Assembly (NCBI GenBank): GCA_937929945.1
Contig: CALFUK010000178.1
Coordinates: forward strand, 1-32,860
Length of the DNA: 32,860 bases
Source of the DNA: an uncultured Saprospiraceae bacterium
Lineage (GTDB): Bacteria; Bacteroidota; Bacteroidia; Chitinophagales; Saprospiraceae
Direction of reading: 5' to 3'
Positions within the stretch are counted from its first letter, which is position 1. The number at the start of each line of letters is the position of its first letter. Shown here piece after piece: positions 1 to 9,274 of this stretch. The position numbers were made by a program, and so were the translations under genes. Under the pieces are notes generated by a model. The model ran no database searches and was not told the origin of the DNA. It saw nothing but the letters and a program-made list of their open reading frames with translations.

Positions 1-3000
1 CTCCGCTAACAGCTCCGTTGGATCATAAAATCCTTTCTTATCCTTCACCTTGGCTCTGATTTCCTTCACCAGTTCTGGCTTAATGACCGAAGCTTCATTG
101 CCAAATGAATTGCGGACATAAGTCAAGACGGCTGCGATCTCTTCGTCATTGAGCATGCCCTCGTAAGGAGTCATAGGCACTGTGCCAGCATAGTCTACTC
201 CCCCAACGCGCATAGGTCCATACAGGCCTTTCAGTGCTATTTTGATCAGACGTTCCTCGCTGCCCATCGTCCAGTTGGTACCTGCCAGCGGAGGATACCC
301 AGTCGCAGTGAGGCCCTTACCATTTTCCTGATGACAGGTGCCACAGAATCCTTCCCGTCCATATATTTCTTTACCTTTTTGATAAGCTAATAGATTGTCG
401 CCTTTCAAATGAGCCGGTAGCTCACCTTTCTTTTTAATAGGCTTGATGGCCTGCCCATTCAAGTGAGCGAAGGCGGTCTCGTGCGCGTGGACCATCCACT
501 CATCTAATGGTTTACTCTCTGCCATAGCTAATACACTGATTCCAGCTTCCTTATCTAACCATGAGGACGCCACGATAGCTTCCAGCCGGACTCTCCCATG
601 ATCATCTGATGCTGCTTTTTCTAAAAGTTCTACTTGCTCGTCTATGAGATGCCCATTATAACGCAGCACTCTGACTGCAGCTGCTCGGGCGCGAAAATCT
701 TCAGCGGTAAGCACTTGTTTGACCAATGGGACATTGACTCGATTGAGTCCCCAATAGGTCCACATCGCTTCTACCAAATGGTGCTCGTATCGCTCTGCAT
801 CTGCATCTAAGCCCGTCACCCATTTTTCTAAAGCCGCTTCGACTTGATCGTGATCTCTGGCTCTCAGCTCTCGCTTCGTGCGGTAGCGGCTCCTGTATTC
901 TGGTAGCTTTAAATTATCTAATAATTCTTCAATCGATGCACCTACAATTTTGGCTGGCTGGACCAAAGGTCTGGATGGATAGGTCACACGATAGATGCGA
1001 CCATGAACATGATCTCGATAGGGATCTCGGGCATTATGCTGCATGTGACCGACTAAGACATTGTGCCAATCCACGACATACAAAGAACCATCGGGGGCTA
1101 TCTCCATATCGACAGGTCTGAAGTTTTTATCGGTCGAAGAAAATAAATCTTGCCGAAAGGTAAAGTCATAACCCGTCCCATCATCCACCACTTGATGCTG
1201 CTTACAACCCAAAAATCCAATGGAATTATTCAGGATGATATCACCCTGCACTTCATCAGGAAAATGTCGACTGGAGATAAACTCTAAGCCCGAAGTGGGT
1301 CTGACCCGATCCTCTTCATCGATCAGATCGAATGACTTGTGCGTAGCTACCCCATAGCGAGATTTGACCGAGCCCGGCATCATCCAGCGCACGGCAGGTC
1401 CAGAAGTCTCCGCAAATATCGGCTGCCCCCAGTCATCAAAAGCGATGCCCCAAGGATTCGGTATGGATAGCTGTGCCGTCCGCTCTAGCTGTCGGCGCTG
1501 AGGTGAGAATCGGTAGAATCCACCATTAGTCGCTCTGACTGTACCATATGAGGTTTCGACATTAGTCTGCAGAAATACACCCTCGCCCATATAGATTGCC
1601 CCAGAGGGATCAGCACAGAACGCACTGATGACGTGATGGGTATCATGATCATCAAAGCCACTCAAAATGATTTCCACCTCATCCGCTCGATCATCGCCAT
1701 CAGTATCTTTCAGTAATTTTAGATTGGTCCCTTGTGATATATATACGCCTTCTGGTGCGAACTCAAAGCCCACGGGTATATGCAGCCCGTCCGCAAAGAC
1801 AGTCTGCTTATCAGCTTTGCCATCTTGATCCGTATCTTCCAAAATGATCAACTTATCATTTGGCTTAGAGTCACCCGGCTTATAGTGTGGATAGGTAGGC
1901 ATCACAGCCACCCACAGACGTCCAGCATTATCAAAAGAGATCTGTACGGGATTCGCTAAGTCTGGAAACTCCTTTTCTGATGCAAAGAGGTCTATCTGAT
2001 ACCCATCTGGAACAGTCATGGTCGCTAAGGCATCATCTCCATACAGATACTCTCCATCTCCCCTTCCATAGTCTCCTGGCTTATAGTTAGACTCTACTGG
2101 TGGTAGTTGGTGTGTCTTCGCATCCGCTGCCGCCAAGTCAAAATCTCTGCCTTGTGCTGCCTCCCAGATGGCTTGATCTCTGACAGCGGTCATCTCTCTG
2201 ATTTTCTTTATTTCGTCTGGATAGTTATCTGGACCGAAAGGGTTGTATCTTCTGCCGAACACATGCACCCCATTTGGGATTTTAAAATCATTGTGCCAAA
2301 ACCAATTTTTCTCCAGCACAGCTTCGCGAATTTGGGTCGACTCTGATGCAGCAGAAGCTGACCCTGATCCACCAAAGATCTGGTCCGCTAAGAAGACAGA
2401 AAACATTTGATAACCTTCATCACTCAGCTGGGTGCCATCGACTGTCAGATCACCCCTGGCAGCGAACCAACTTTGGCTGGCCGAGAAGACATCTACGAAG
2501 GGGACACCTTTTTCTTCGGCTACATCTCTCATTCCAAGAGTATAGAGTTGTAGGTTTTGATTCTCTTCTTCGCCACTTGGGATGTTGTATTTACCTCCGA
2601 TATCTTCAAAGGCGATGGGCGAGATTAAAACTAATTCGGGCGAAGTCTGGCCATTATATCGTTGGGCTCTCGTGTGATCAATAAAGGCTCTTAGTTCATC
2701 TTTCCAATTTTCTAATCCTGCCTCACCTTGATACGACTCACTGAATCCGAAAAAACCAAGAATCACATCAGCCTGATGATCAGTCAGCCATTCATCTTCT
2801 GTAGGTAGGTGACCTTCGCTACCAGCAGGAGTGGCCAACTCATCTTGAAATGCCTCTGCTCCAGGAAATGCCCAAGGCTCGTTACGCCCGGAGTGTGGTC
2901 TGAACCCTGGCGTATTCCCTCCATCACACATATTTCTAATGTACAGGGTGCTGTCGGGATATCTTACATGCAGCTCCGTCTCAAAATAACCATAGTTCAT

Positions 3001-3177
3001 CATTCTGGAACAAAGATTATTTCCTATCAAGGCTATATGTGTGTCTTTTTGGAAAGCGATTAAGGGCTCATGATCCGCATCACATGCCTGAAATAACAGA
3101 CTGGTCATCATCAGCGTAAAGCATCCGACTAAAGCGCTATAATTCACATCCATAAGTTTGATCATTTTCTTTGGCAT
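1..3177 (-). CDS. SGNH-like / PVC-type beta-propeller / cytochrome c lipoprotein (3' end outside window)
   Basis: The frame is open for 1059 codons and runs off the left edge, so the C-terminus is missing. Residues 1-32 look like a lipoprotein signal (hydrophobic stretch ending FQAC, Cys32). Residues about 46-262 resemble the SGNH/GDSL hydrolase fold, with GNNL at 52-55 and DGTQL at 247-251. Residues about 395-735 match the PVC-type putative membrane-bound dehydrogenase domain, a beta-propeller with DTDQDGKAD-like acidic loops. About 745-880 looks HEAT-like. A class I cytochrome c domain follows, with CGTCH at 945-949. The product is probably an extracytoplasmic redox protein acting on sugars or alcohols, which is inference. 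It lies 63 bp downstream of the Tm-1-like gene on the same strand and is probably last or late in that operon. The start at 3177 is the first ATG giving a full signal peptide; Met5 is an alternative. Confidence 0.85.
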   Translation of the reverse strand, partial: MPKKMIKLMDVNYSALVGCFTLMMTSLLFQACDADHEPLIAFQKDTHIALIGNNLCSRMMNYGYFETELHVRYPDSTLYIRNMCDGGNTPGFRPHSGRNEPWAFPGAEAFQDELATPAGSEGHLPTEDEWLTDHQADVILGFFGFSESYQGEAGLENWKDELRAFIDHTRAQRYNGQTSPELVLISPIAFEDIGGKYNIPSGEEENQNLQLYTLGMRDVAEEKGVPFVDVFSASQSWFAARGDLTVDGTQLSDEGYQMFSVFLADQIFGGSGSASAASESTQIREAVLEKNWFWHNDFKIPNGVHVFGRRYNPFGPDNYPDEIKKIREMTAVRDQAIWEAAQGRDFDLAAADAKTHQLPPVESNYKPGDYGRGDGEYLYGDDALATMTVPDGYQIDLFASEKEFPDLANPVQISFDNAGRLWVAVMPTYPHYKPGDSKPNDKLIILEDTDQDGKADKQTVFADGLHIPVGFEFAPEGVYISQGTNLKLLKDTDGDDRADEVEIILSGFDDHDTHHVISAFCADPSGAIYMGEGVFLQTNVETSYGTVRATNGGFYRFSPQRRQLERTAQLSIPNPWGIAFDDWGQPIFAETSGPAVRWMMPGSVKSRYGVATHKSFDLIDEEDRVRPTSGLEFISSRHFPDEVQGDIILNNSIGFLGCKQHQVVDDGTGYDFTFRQDLFSSTDKNFRPVDMEIAPDGSLYVVDWHNVLVGHMQHNARDPYRDHVHGRIYRVTYPSRPLVQPAKIVGASIEELLDNLKLPEYRSRYRTKRELRARDHDQVEAALEKWVTGLDADAERYEHHLVEAMWTYWGLNRVNVPLVKQVLTAEDFRARAAAVRVLRYNGHLIDEQVELLEKAASDDHGRVRLEAIVASSWLDKEAGISVLAMAESKPLDEWMVHAHETAFAHLNGQAIKPIKKKGELPAHLKGDNLLAYQKGKEIYGREGFCGTCHQENGKGLTATGYPPLAGTNWTMGSEERLIKIALKGLYGPMRVGGVDYAGTVPMTPYEGMLNDEEIAAVLTYVRNSFGNEASVIKPELVKEIRAKVKDKKGFYDPTELLAE

Positions 3178-3250
3178 GTTTAGTTATTTTATGAAATGTG
3201 TGTCAGCAAATTACATCGTTTAATCATCCACGTGGGCGTCCTAGTTATCC
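3178..3250 (-). repeat. Divergent copy R4 of the envelope-gene repeat element
   Basis: Read on the minus strand, this stretch carries CCCACGTGGATGATTAAAC followed by TAATTTGCTG. R1-R3 near 16-18 kb carry CCCAAGTGGATGATTAAAC followed by TTATTTGCTG. The similarity appears to extend leftward into the stop codon of the Tm-1-like gene (GATAACTAGGAC against AATAATTAAGAC). The TTTGCTG block sits 26 nt before the ATG of the heme lipoprotein gene, close to the 29 nt seen for R2 before its gene. It is probably a promoter or 5'-leader element. Confidence 0.6.
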
Positions 3251-4479
3251 ACCTTATAGACCTCTTCAATTAAATGGATCAAATGGTCTACGGCTCGGCG
3301 CACGAAGACAGGGTCCTCGATGTACTCTTCACAATCTATTAATCTAATATTTGGGTTCAGATTTTGTCTTAGGTAATCAAAAAAAGCATCGTCTGATTTT
3401 TTATCATAGAGTGATGCACCCAATTTAGAATATCGCCCAACACCTCCGCGTGGAATCAAAAAGACTGCATGCTCAGTCGTATGCTTCAATCGATCACAGA
3501 TACTCTCAGCTACCCTAACAATCTCTTCTTCATTGAGTCTGGGCACGAAGACGACGGGGCTGTGAAAGACGTACTCATGCTCCTGATATTCACCAGGCAC
3601 CTCATTAGCTGGTACCAGTATACCGAGATGTTCTGCACCTCCTGGACATAACACCTGAGGCAAGCCCAACTTACCTGCTACAGTCAGTCGCTCAGGCCCT
3701 CCAGCTCTCAAGACTGACCAGACATCATCAGCAATTTCACCCATGGCGTAGTCAAAGACAGCCCCAATAATCCCCTCTTTCATCATCTGCTCCATGGCTT
3801 GTCCACCAGAACCGACAGCGTGAAAGACGATGACCTCATAGCCTTTCTCTTCTATATATCGAATCGCCTCCATAGCGCCCGTCGTCAGCACTCCGAGATT
3901 AGACATACCGATCAGGGGTTTATCTGTTTTCTCTACTTTAAATTCTATGTCTACATCGGCCATACCACAAGCAGCTGCTGCGGCATTAGCTAATATTTTT
4001 CTGGTGAATGGATTCAGCTTGAGAATATCACTGACGGAGAACATCATGGTAATGTCCTTAATGCCTACGAAGCCAGACATATCCCCTGATGCCATGGTGG
4101 ACACCATGATCTTAGGCAGGCCATAAGGCAGTGCCTGCATGATATCGCAGCAGCTGGAGGTCCCTTGGGTACCGCCTAATCCGAGGACCGCATGAATTTC
4201 ATTTGCCTCTATTTTACGAAGTAATATTTGAGTCGCTCCTGAGACCATCACGGGTCCAGCCTCTTCTCTGGTAGGGTGCTCTAACAGATGGCTCAGTGTA
4301 GATCCACCTTCTGCTGCAACTGTCTCCCTGCTTATCGTAGCAGCCATTCCTGCCACACCGACCACTCCGATGTCAATCAATAAAGCTCGGCATCCTCTCT
4401 GCTCAATCTGCTCCATCAAATAACCAGCTTCTTGGTCTTTTGTATCTAAGGTGATAAGTAGAGCGATTGTCTTTTGCAT
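3241..4479 (-). CDS. Tm-1-like ATP-binding domain protein (UPF0261 family)
   Basis: The 412-residue product matches the UPF0261/Tm-1 family over its whole length. The start is typical (KTIALLITLDTKDQEAGYL), a glycine-rich loop GLGGTQGTS lies near residue 100, and a second alpha/beta domain from about 185 contains GVLTTGAMEAI and HAVGSGGQAM. In plants and fungi this module is fused to a PEP-hydrolase-like TIM barrel; tomato Tm-1 uses it to bind viral replicase. Here that partner is the separate gene just upstream, 9 bp away. The bacterial function is not established; nucleotide binding is family knowledge. No signal peptide is visible, so it should be cytoplasmic. Context suggests a role in small-molecule catabolism. 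Confidence 0.88.
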   Translation of the reverse strand: MQKTIALLITLDTKDQEAGYLMEQIEQRGCRALLIDIGVVGVAGMAATISRETVAAEGGSTLSHLLEHPTREEAGPVMVSGATQILLRKIEANEIHAVLGLGGTQGTSSCCDIMQALPYGLPKIMVSTMASGDMSGFVGIKDITMMFSVSDILKLNPFTRKILANAAAAACGMADVDIEFKVEKTDKPLIGMSNLGVLTTGAMEAIRYIEEKGYEVIVFHAVGSGGQAMEQMMKEGIIGAVFDYAMGEIADDVWSVLRAGGPERLTVAGKLGLPQVLCPGGAEHLGILVPANEVPGEYQEHEYVFHSPVVFVPRLNEEEIVRVAESICDRLKHTTEHAVFLIPRGGVGRYSKLGASLYDKKSDDAFFDYLRQNLNPNIRLIDCEEYIEDPVFVRRAVDHLIHLIEEVYKVDN

Positions 4480-4488
4480 AAATTGATC

Positions 4489-5349
4489 TTAGCTGTTGGG
4501 AAATCTTAAGTCAGCGAACTCTTTGGCTGTACTGAGCACTGCCTTCTCTATCGGGATCCTCTCCGTAGAAGAGCCTGTCCAGATACCATCACATGATGTA
4601 TGATCGAGCACATACTGAAAGTCCTCTGGATTGACCAGAGCTGAACCATGGGCGATCAGGAGTACATCAGGCTTTAGCAATTTCATTTCCTGATTGGCCG
4701 CTTCTATGCGTTCTGCAGCTTGCTCAATATTTTCTCCAGAGTCATAACCCTTGAGACCGCCTTGGGTGGTACCACAGTGGAAGCAAAATACATCTGGCTG
4801 AGCTTCTGACACGATTCGTCTAGCATCCTCCATGGTAAAAGCTAAACCAATAGATACCATATCCATCTCCTTGGCCAGTTTCAGCATCTCGATCTCATGA
4901 TCCAATGTGATACCACTCTTATTCAGTACCCGATATATTTCGCTGTCACGATCTACATAGCTGATGGACGGACCTATATTGGATGCGGAGTAGGCCCCCA
5001 TCTCTTTACACTGGCTCAAGACCATGCGCATATCTTTTAGGGGATCATTAGGGTTCAGGCACGCACAGACGAATGCATCCCCTTTAATCGCTGGCATGAT
5101 GTCCTCTCTCGTGTAATCCAGCGTCTGCTTATTCGAGTCTAAGATAGGCCACATCATCGCCATGGTACCCATACCATTGGCCCTGAGGCGAGCACCGGCG
5201 AAGGTATTGATGCAGTCTACGCCTGCTTTCTCTAATAGCTGAGCCACTAGCCCACTTCCAGCCGAGGCGATAAAAATAGGGATTCGGTCTTCCTTCTTTT
5301 TTCTGAGTTTCTTTAAAATCTCCTGACGAGATGTGTGTTTTACGATCAT
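4489..5349 (-). CDS. Phosphoenolpyruvate hydrolase-like TIM-barrel protein
   Basis: The 286-residue product fits the PEP hydrolase/TIM-barrel signal-transduction family (PF09370). It opens with a basic helix (EILKKLRKKK), then RIPIFIASAGSGLVAQLLEKAG, the usual first strand of the barrel. CFHCGTTQGG near residue 190-200 and LLIAHGSAL near 230-240 are family-like loops. The gene is first in a leftward operon; its ATG at 5349 follows a 504-bp gene-free stretch. In eukaryotes this domain is the C-terminal half of Tm-1-type proteins, so this pair is the split bacterial version. The reaction is unknown; a C-C or C-O bond hydrolase or lyase acting on an organic acid is a reasonable guess only. Confidence 0.85.
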   Translation of the reverse strand: MIVKHTSRQEILKKLRKKKEDRIPIFIASAGSGLVAQLLEKAGVDCINTFAGARLRANGMGTMAMMWPILDSNKQTLDYTREDIMPAIKGDAFVCACLNPNDPLKDMRMVLSQCKEMGAYSASNIGPSISYVDRDSEIYRVLNKSGITLDHEIEMLKLAKEMDMVSIGLAFTMEDARRIVSEAQPDVFCFHCGTTQGGLKGYDSGENIEQAAERIEAANQEMKLLKPDVLLIAHGSALVNPEDFQYVLDHTSCDGIWTGSSTERIPIEKAVLSTAKEFADLRFPNS

Positions 5350-5853
5350 GAATTTAGGCTAACATTTTGTGCTTCCTAAAATAGTATTTTATCGGGTAAC
5401 CATCTGATTAAAGAGAATAAGTTATTTCACAGTTATCATTTTTAAACTGATCCGAGATGATCATTCCAAAAACATCCATTCTCTCCCTGACTAAATAATG
5501 CTTGTCTCAAATGACCACTTAGACAGAATAGCAGAACACAGACACTGACCTCTACCGCTCTATCATTTAGCATTCTATTTTAAAACTATACAATATCTTG
5601 CCGTCGATATTTCAACTGACTGTGAAGACTGCACAGTTGGAAAATAAAAACATCTCTATGAATTATGAATGAGCCTAAATAGCTGATGTTCTTCTGGGGT
5701 ATTTCTTACTTCATTGTAAAGACTACCACTAACATAACTATCAGGTAGTAGATTGAATTACCAAGGCCTTTTTTTAAGAAAATACAGAATTTGCTTAATT
5801 TCCTCTTGATCCTACTTAGGTGCAATATACTTAGATGCTATATATAAGCCAGA
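5350..5853. other. Gene-free AT-rich spacer
   Basis: I see no convincing coding frame here on either strand. It lies between the end of the aldolase/dehydrogenase gene and the start of the PEP-hydrolase-like gene, so it should hold the promoter of the leftward 5349-to-1 operon. I could not find an exact TAnnTTTG box on the minus strand. A small inverted repeat (ACTGTG, 7 nt, CACAGT) lies near 5620-5638. No strong terminator hairpin with a T-run is visible. Confidence 0.5.
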
Positions 5854-7818
5854 CTAAATCACGCGATCATTCCCTCCGTCAATCGGTATCTGCGCACCTG
5901 TCACTTTAGAAAAGACTTGTCCTAACATAGCGACGGTAAGATCAGCCACATGGTAAGAATTCACCTCCGTCTTCAGGATGTTATTCGTCTTATATTCTTG
6001 GATGCTCATACCATAGTGTTCTGCCCGTTTGGCCAGCACCTCTTCCGTCCAGACTCCCGTATCAAATACGGCATTAGGGTGCAAGATATTGACCCTGATG
6101 CCTGCAGCTCCTAACTCAAGAGCAGCGACACGACCCAGCTGTGTCAGTCCGGCCTTAGCTACAGAATAAGCAGCTGCACCCGGACCAGGAGCAGGTACAT
6201 TTTTAGAACCCACGATCACAATAGCCGGATCAAATCCCAGCGACAGATATGGGATACATGCCTGAATGAGGCGCTGATGGCTCGTGACATTCAGCATCAT
6301 ACTCTGATCCCAGTGAGCGGCATTCATATCTACGATTTTGCTGCTGGATGGAAACATACCTGCATTGGAGACCAGCATGTCTATACCGCCGAATGCGATA
6401 ATGCCATCCTCAAGCGCACGCTTCACATGCTGCTCATCCGTGACATCACAGACCAGCCCTAAGATTTCTTTCTGAGGGTACAGCGTCGTTATTTTTTTAT
6501 TGATATCCAGAGCAATGACTGCAGCTCCTTGATCTACGAGTCTTTCGACACAGGCTCTGCCGATACCACTGGCTGCTCCTGTCACTACTGCCACTTTGCC
6601 TTGCATCTCCTTTGCTGCACCGGCTTTCTTCAGCTTAGCTTGCTCCAGACTCCAGTATTCTACTTCGAATAAATCTTTCTTGGGCAGTGCCTTCCAGCCG
6701 CCCAGTGATTCTGCCAGGAAGATGCCTTTCTTGGTATGTCGAGAAATGTCTTCGATGATCTGCACATGCTTCACTGATGGCCCAAAAGACAATGTGCCAT
6801 GCTCAGGCAGGATGGCCCAGCGTGGGGCGGTATCCAGTTTCGTTTCTTTTTGCTTGTGCTGTGCAAAATAAGTATCGTAGTCTGCTACATACTTTTGCAG
6901 ATCCTTTTCATGATTCTTGGATAAGTATAGGGGGACGCGCTTCGTCCTGATGATGTGATCAGGTGTGAGCGGACCTCTATTGGTGATGGTCTTGACCTTT
7001 GGCAGATTAGCAAATCCTACGGAAGCCTTACTCTGATCTAATCGGGAGAGCACAGGCTTACCCGTGAGCTCCGCTACATTTTTCCTTATGCCTGCTAAGC
7101 GCAAGGCATCTATTTTTGCTGGCTTAGCTGACGGCACTTTGTCTGCGTTTTTTGCTAAATATTTTTCAGCCTTAGTGACGATGCTGATCATTTTCTCGTA
7201 GCTCTTCTTCGCATCATCATCAAAGGTGAAGACACCGTGACTCATCAGTATCATCCCATCCAGCTGATCCCAATCCCGATCCTTAGTCATCTCATAGATG
7301 GTCTTGGCTAAGATGAATCCTGGCATGACATAGGGCACGATCAGCATATTCGGTCCATATAGATCCTCTATTTTCTTTCTGCCCCCTGGAGTATTGGATA
7401 TGATTACGACAGCATCAGCATGCGTATGATCGACAAAGGTATAGGGGATGATACCGTGTAGAATGGTCTCTACAGAAGGATTGGGTGCTGCGGGATTAGT
7501 CATCGCCATGCGCTGATACTTGACCATATCCATATCACTCAGTTCGTCCAGTTCAGCCAGTTTATATAGAGCATGCAGTTTCACGGGAGAGAATCCAGCC
7601 TCTTCTATTGTTCCCAGGTCCCAGCCACTTCCTTTGACATAGAGTATCGTGTCTTTATCTCCAAAGATATTTTTTTCAACTATTTTGACACTGGTATTCC
7701 CACCTCCATGGAGTACTAAATCTTCGTTTTGGCCTAAGAGCCTTGAAGTGTAGACCCTCATTTTGAGTAGACTCTTACCGCATTTTTTTGCCTCTTGATT
7801 ATTCCATTCACTTTTCAT
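5854..7818 (-). CDS. Bifunctional class II aldolase / short-chain dehydrogenase
   Basis: The 654-residue product has two enzymes. Residues about 15-390 form a class II aldolase: HGGGNTSVK at 37-45 (substrate or phosphate loop), PNPSVETILHG at 112-122, and HTHAD with His131 and His133 as Zn ligands. Residues about 405-654 form a short-chain dehydrogenase with TGAASGIG (first Gly at 414) and YSVAK (Tyr551, Lys555). The family includes rhamnulose-1-phosphate aldolase/lactaldehyde dehydrogenase fusions, where the aldehyde made by cleavage is handled by the second domain. No rhamnose isomerase or kinase is nearby, so I do not assign rhamnose. The product is cytoplasmic, and the gene is alone on its strand between two long spacers. 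Confidence 0.9.
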   Translation of the reverse strand: MKSEWNNQEAKKCGKSLLKMRVYTSRLLGQNEDLVLHGGGNTSVKIVEKNIFGDKDTILYVKGSGWDLGTIEEAGFSPVKLHALYKLAELDELSDMDMVKYQRMAMTNPAAPNPSVETILHGIIPYTFVDHTHADAVVIISNTPGGRKKIEDLYGPNMLIVPYVMPGFILAKTIYEMTKDRDWDQLDGMILMSHGVFTFDDDAKKSYEKMISIVTKAEKYLAKNADKVPSAKPAKIDALRLAGIRKNVAELTGKPVLSRLDQSKASVGFANLPKVKTITNRGPLTPDHIIRTKRVPLYLSKNHEKDLQKYVADYDTYFAQHKQKETKLDTAPRWAILPEHGTLSFGPSVKHVQIIEDISRHTKKGIFLAESLGGWKALPKKDLFEVEYWSLEQAKLKKAGAAKEMQGKVAVVTGAASGIGRACVERLVDQGAAVIALDINKKITTLYPQKEILGLVCDVTDEQHVKRALEDGIIAFGGIDMLVSNAGMFPSSSKIVDMNAAHWDQSMMLNVTSHQRLIQACIPYLSLGFDPAIVIVGSKNVPAPGPGAAAYSVAKAGLTQLGRVAALELGAAGIRVNILHPNAVFDTGVWTEEVLAKRAEHYGMSIQEYKTNNILKTEVNSYHVADLTVAMLGQVFSKVTGAQIPIDGGNDRVI

Positions 7819-8138
7819 CTATTTGATTTTTTAGGTATGAGTGTTTATCCCTTATTACTGAGTCTAATGATCTGCCTGCGTCGCTTTATGCAGCAAATTT
7901 CAAGACCATTTATCAAAACGATACACTTCAATTATTTGAGCATATGACTCATCAAATCTACTTGTCATCATTTATCATCTACAGCAATCATGTTTCGTAT
8001 TTATTATCGCTCTAAAATATCAAGCTCATTCAGAGATCAGCAATTGTCGAACAGATATTTTAAATATATCTGACTGTGCTGGCTGTCCGTACTTATGATC
8101 TTCTCATGATCATTTGTATATTAGATCAAAACAATGTC
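7819..8138. other. Divergent intergenic region
   Basis: This AT-rich spacer separates the leftward aldolase/dehydrogenase gene from the rightward ThuA gene, so promoters for both should lie here. The only exact Bacteroidota -7 match I found is on the minus strand at 7953-7960. No gene or RNA is recognised. An upstream in-frame ATG at 8076 exists but is not used in my annotation, because the lipoprotein signal starts at 8139. Confidence 0.5.
7953..7960 (-). promoter_or_regulatory. Candidate -7 box for the aldolase/dehydrogenase gene
   Basis: TAGATTTG on the minus strand matches the Bacteroidota -7 consensus TAnnTTTG exactly. It would give a 5' leader of about 130 nt. No TTG is seen at the usual 19-20 bp spacing upstream, so support rests on one box only. 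Confidence 0.3.
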
Positions 8139-9089
8139 ATGCTAAGAATATCTCTCTGTCTGATCATCGTGTCTCTGATGGCCTGCTCTACAAGCATACC
8201 CGCACAACAAGCGACGAATGTAGCTTCTCTTCATATTGTCTTTGTCACAGGGGATGAAGAGTATCGCTCAGAAGAATCGATGCCGATGCTCGGCAAAATC
8301 CTGAAGCGAGAGCTTGGTGCCAAGATTAGTATCGCATACTCCATGACGGATGGCATCGTAGATCCCAATCGAGTGGATAACATAGAGGGACTAGAGGCAC
8401 TTCAGACGGCTGATATGATGATCGTTTTTACCAGATTCAGAGCCTTACCTGATGATCAGCTCCAATACATCACGGACTTCGCTAATACTGGTAAACCCAT
8501 GGTCGGCTTCAGGACAGCGACTCACGCCTTCATGTATGAAGATGACAGGAGCATGTCCCACATGAATGACGAATGGCCCACCAGAATATTCGGCCAGCAG
8601 TGGATCACACACCACGGACACTTCGCAGATGGAAATGATCCTCTGACGCGAGTCAGCCTTAGAGAAGATAAAGCAAATCACTCCGTACTCAGAGGCGTAG
8701 AGCCCTTCGATGCTTACTCATGGCTCTACCATGTACAAGGTGGGGACTGGAGTGTCTACGGCGACAAAGAGTTTCTCCTGGAAGGCTTATCGCTGAGATC
8801 TAAGCATCAAGAAAACAACCGGCTGGACCAATACCCAATGACTAACCCCGTCGCCTGGACTAAGACCTTCAATGGTGGCAGAGTATTCTTCACCACCTTA
8901 GGACATCCCTATGACTTTATCGATGTGAACATGAGAAAGCTCGCACTCAATGGGATCTATTGGGCTCTCGGCAAAGAGGCCATGATTCCAGCGGATGGTG
9001 TCAATGCTGATTTCGTCGATGAGTACAAACCAAATAATTCAGGTTTTGGCCAGAAATTCAAGCCTAACCTGAAGCCTGAGAAAATATAA
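8139..9089 (+). CDS. ThuA-domain lipoprotein
   Basis: The 316-residue product has a lipoprotein signal ending LMAC with Cys16, then a ThuA-like (trehalose-utilisation, glutamine-amidotransferase-like fold) domain from about residue 30. Family signs are HIVFVTGDEEYRSEES, HHGHFADGNDPLT, HSVLRGVEPF and the late motif VFFTTLGHPYDF followed by NGIYWALGKE. ThuA proteins are linked to 3-keto-disaccharide metabolism. I start at 8139 because this ATG gives the complete signal peptide; an upstream in-frame ATG at 8076 would add 21 residues that do not look like a secretion signal. It is probably anchored in the periplasm and fits with the DUF1080 and SMP-30 lipoproteins nearby. Confidence 0.85.
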   Translation: MLRISLCLIIVSLMACSTSIPAQQATNVASLHIVFVTGDEEYRSEESMPMLGKILKRELGAKISIAYSMTDGIVDPNRVDNIEGLEALQTADMMIVFTRFRALPDDQLQYITDFANTGKPMVGFRTATHAFMYEDDRSMSHMNDEWPTRIFGQQWITHHGHFADGNDPLTRVSLREDKANHSVLRGVEPFDAYSWLYHVQGGDWSVYGDKEFLLEGLSLRSKHQENNRLDQYPMTNPVAWTKTFNGGRVFFTTLGHPYDFIDVNMRKLALNGIYWALGKEAMIPADGVNADFVDEYKPNNSGFGQKFKPNLKPEKI

Positions 9090-9274
9090 GATTGCGTTAG
9101 AGAATCAATTATAAATAGTGACAGTCCTCGATAATTGTTTCGTGGATTGAGCGATACTTTTTCGTAAATCTTTTACTTTAGGAGACTATTATAATCGCAT
9201 ATAAAACAACGAAATGTAGATTAAGCATTACCATTTCATTTGACGCACAGTCATTATTCTTAAATCAGAAACAC

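Noticed and set aside
2107-3063. Plus-strand frames across the heme lipoprotein gene
   Set aside because: They are antisense to a continuous 1059-codon frame with clear domains and show no family features.
5614-5640. Inverted repeat near 5620 as an operator or terminator
   Set aside because: Arms are only 6 bp, two pairings compete, and no T-run or promoter box is next to it.
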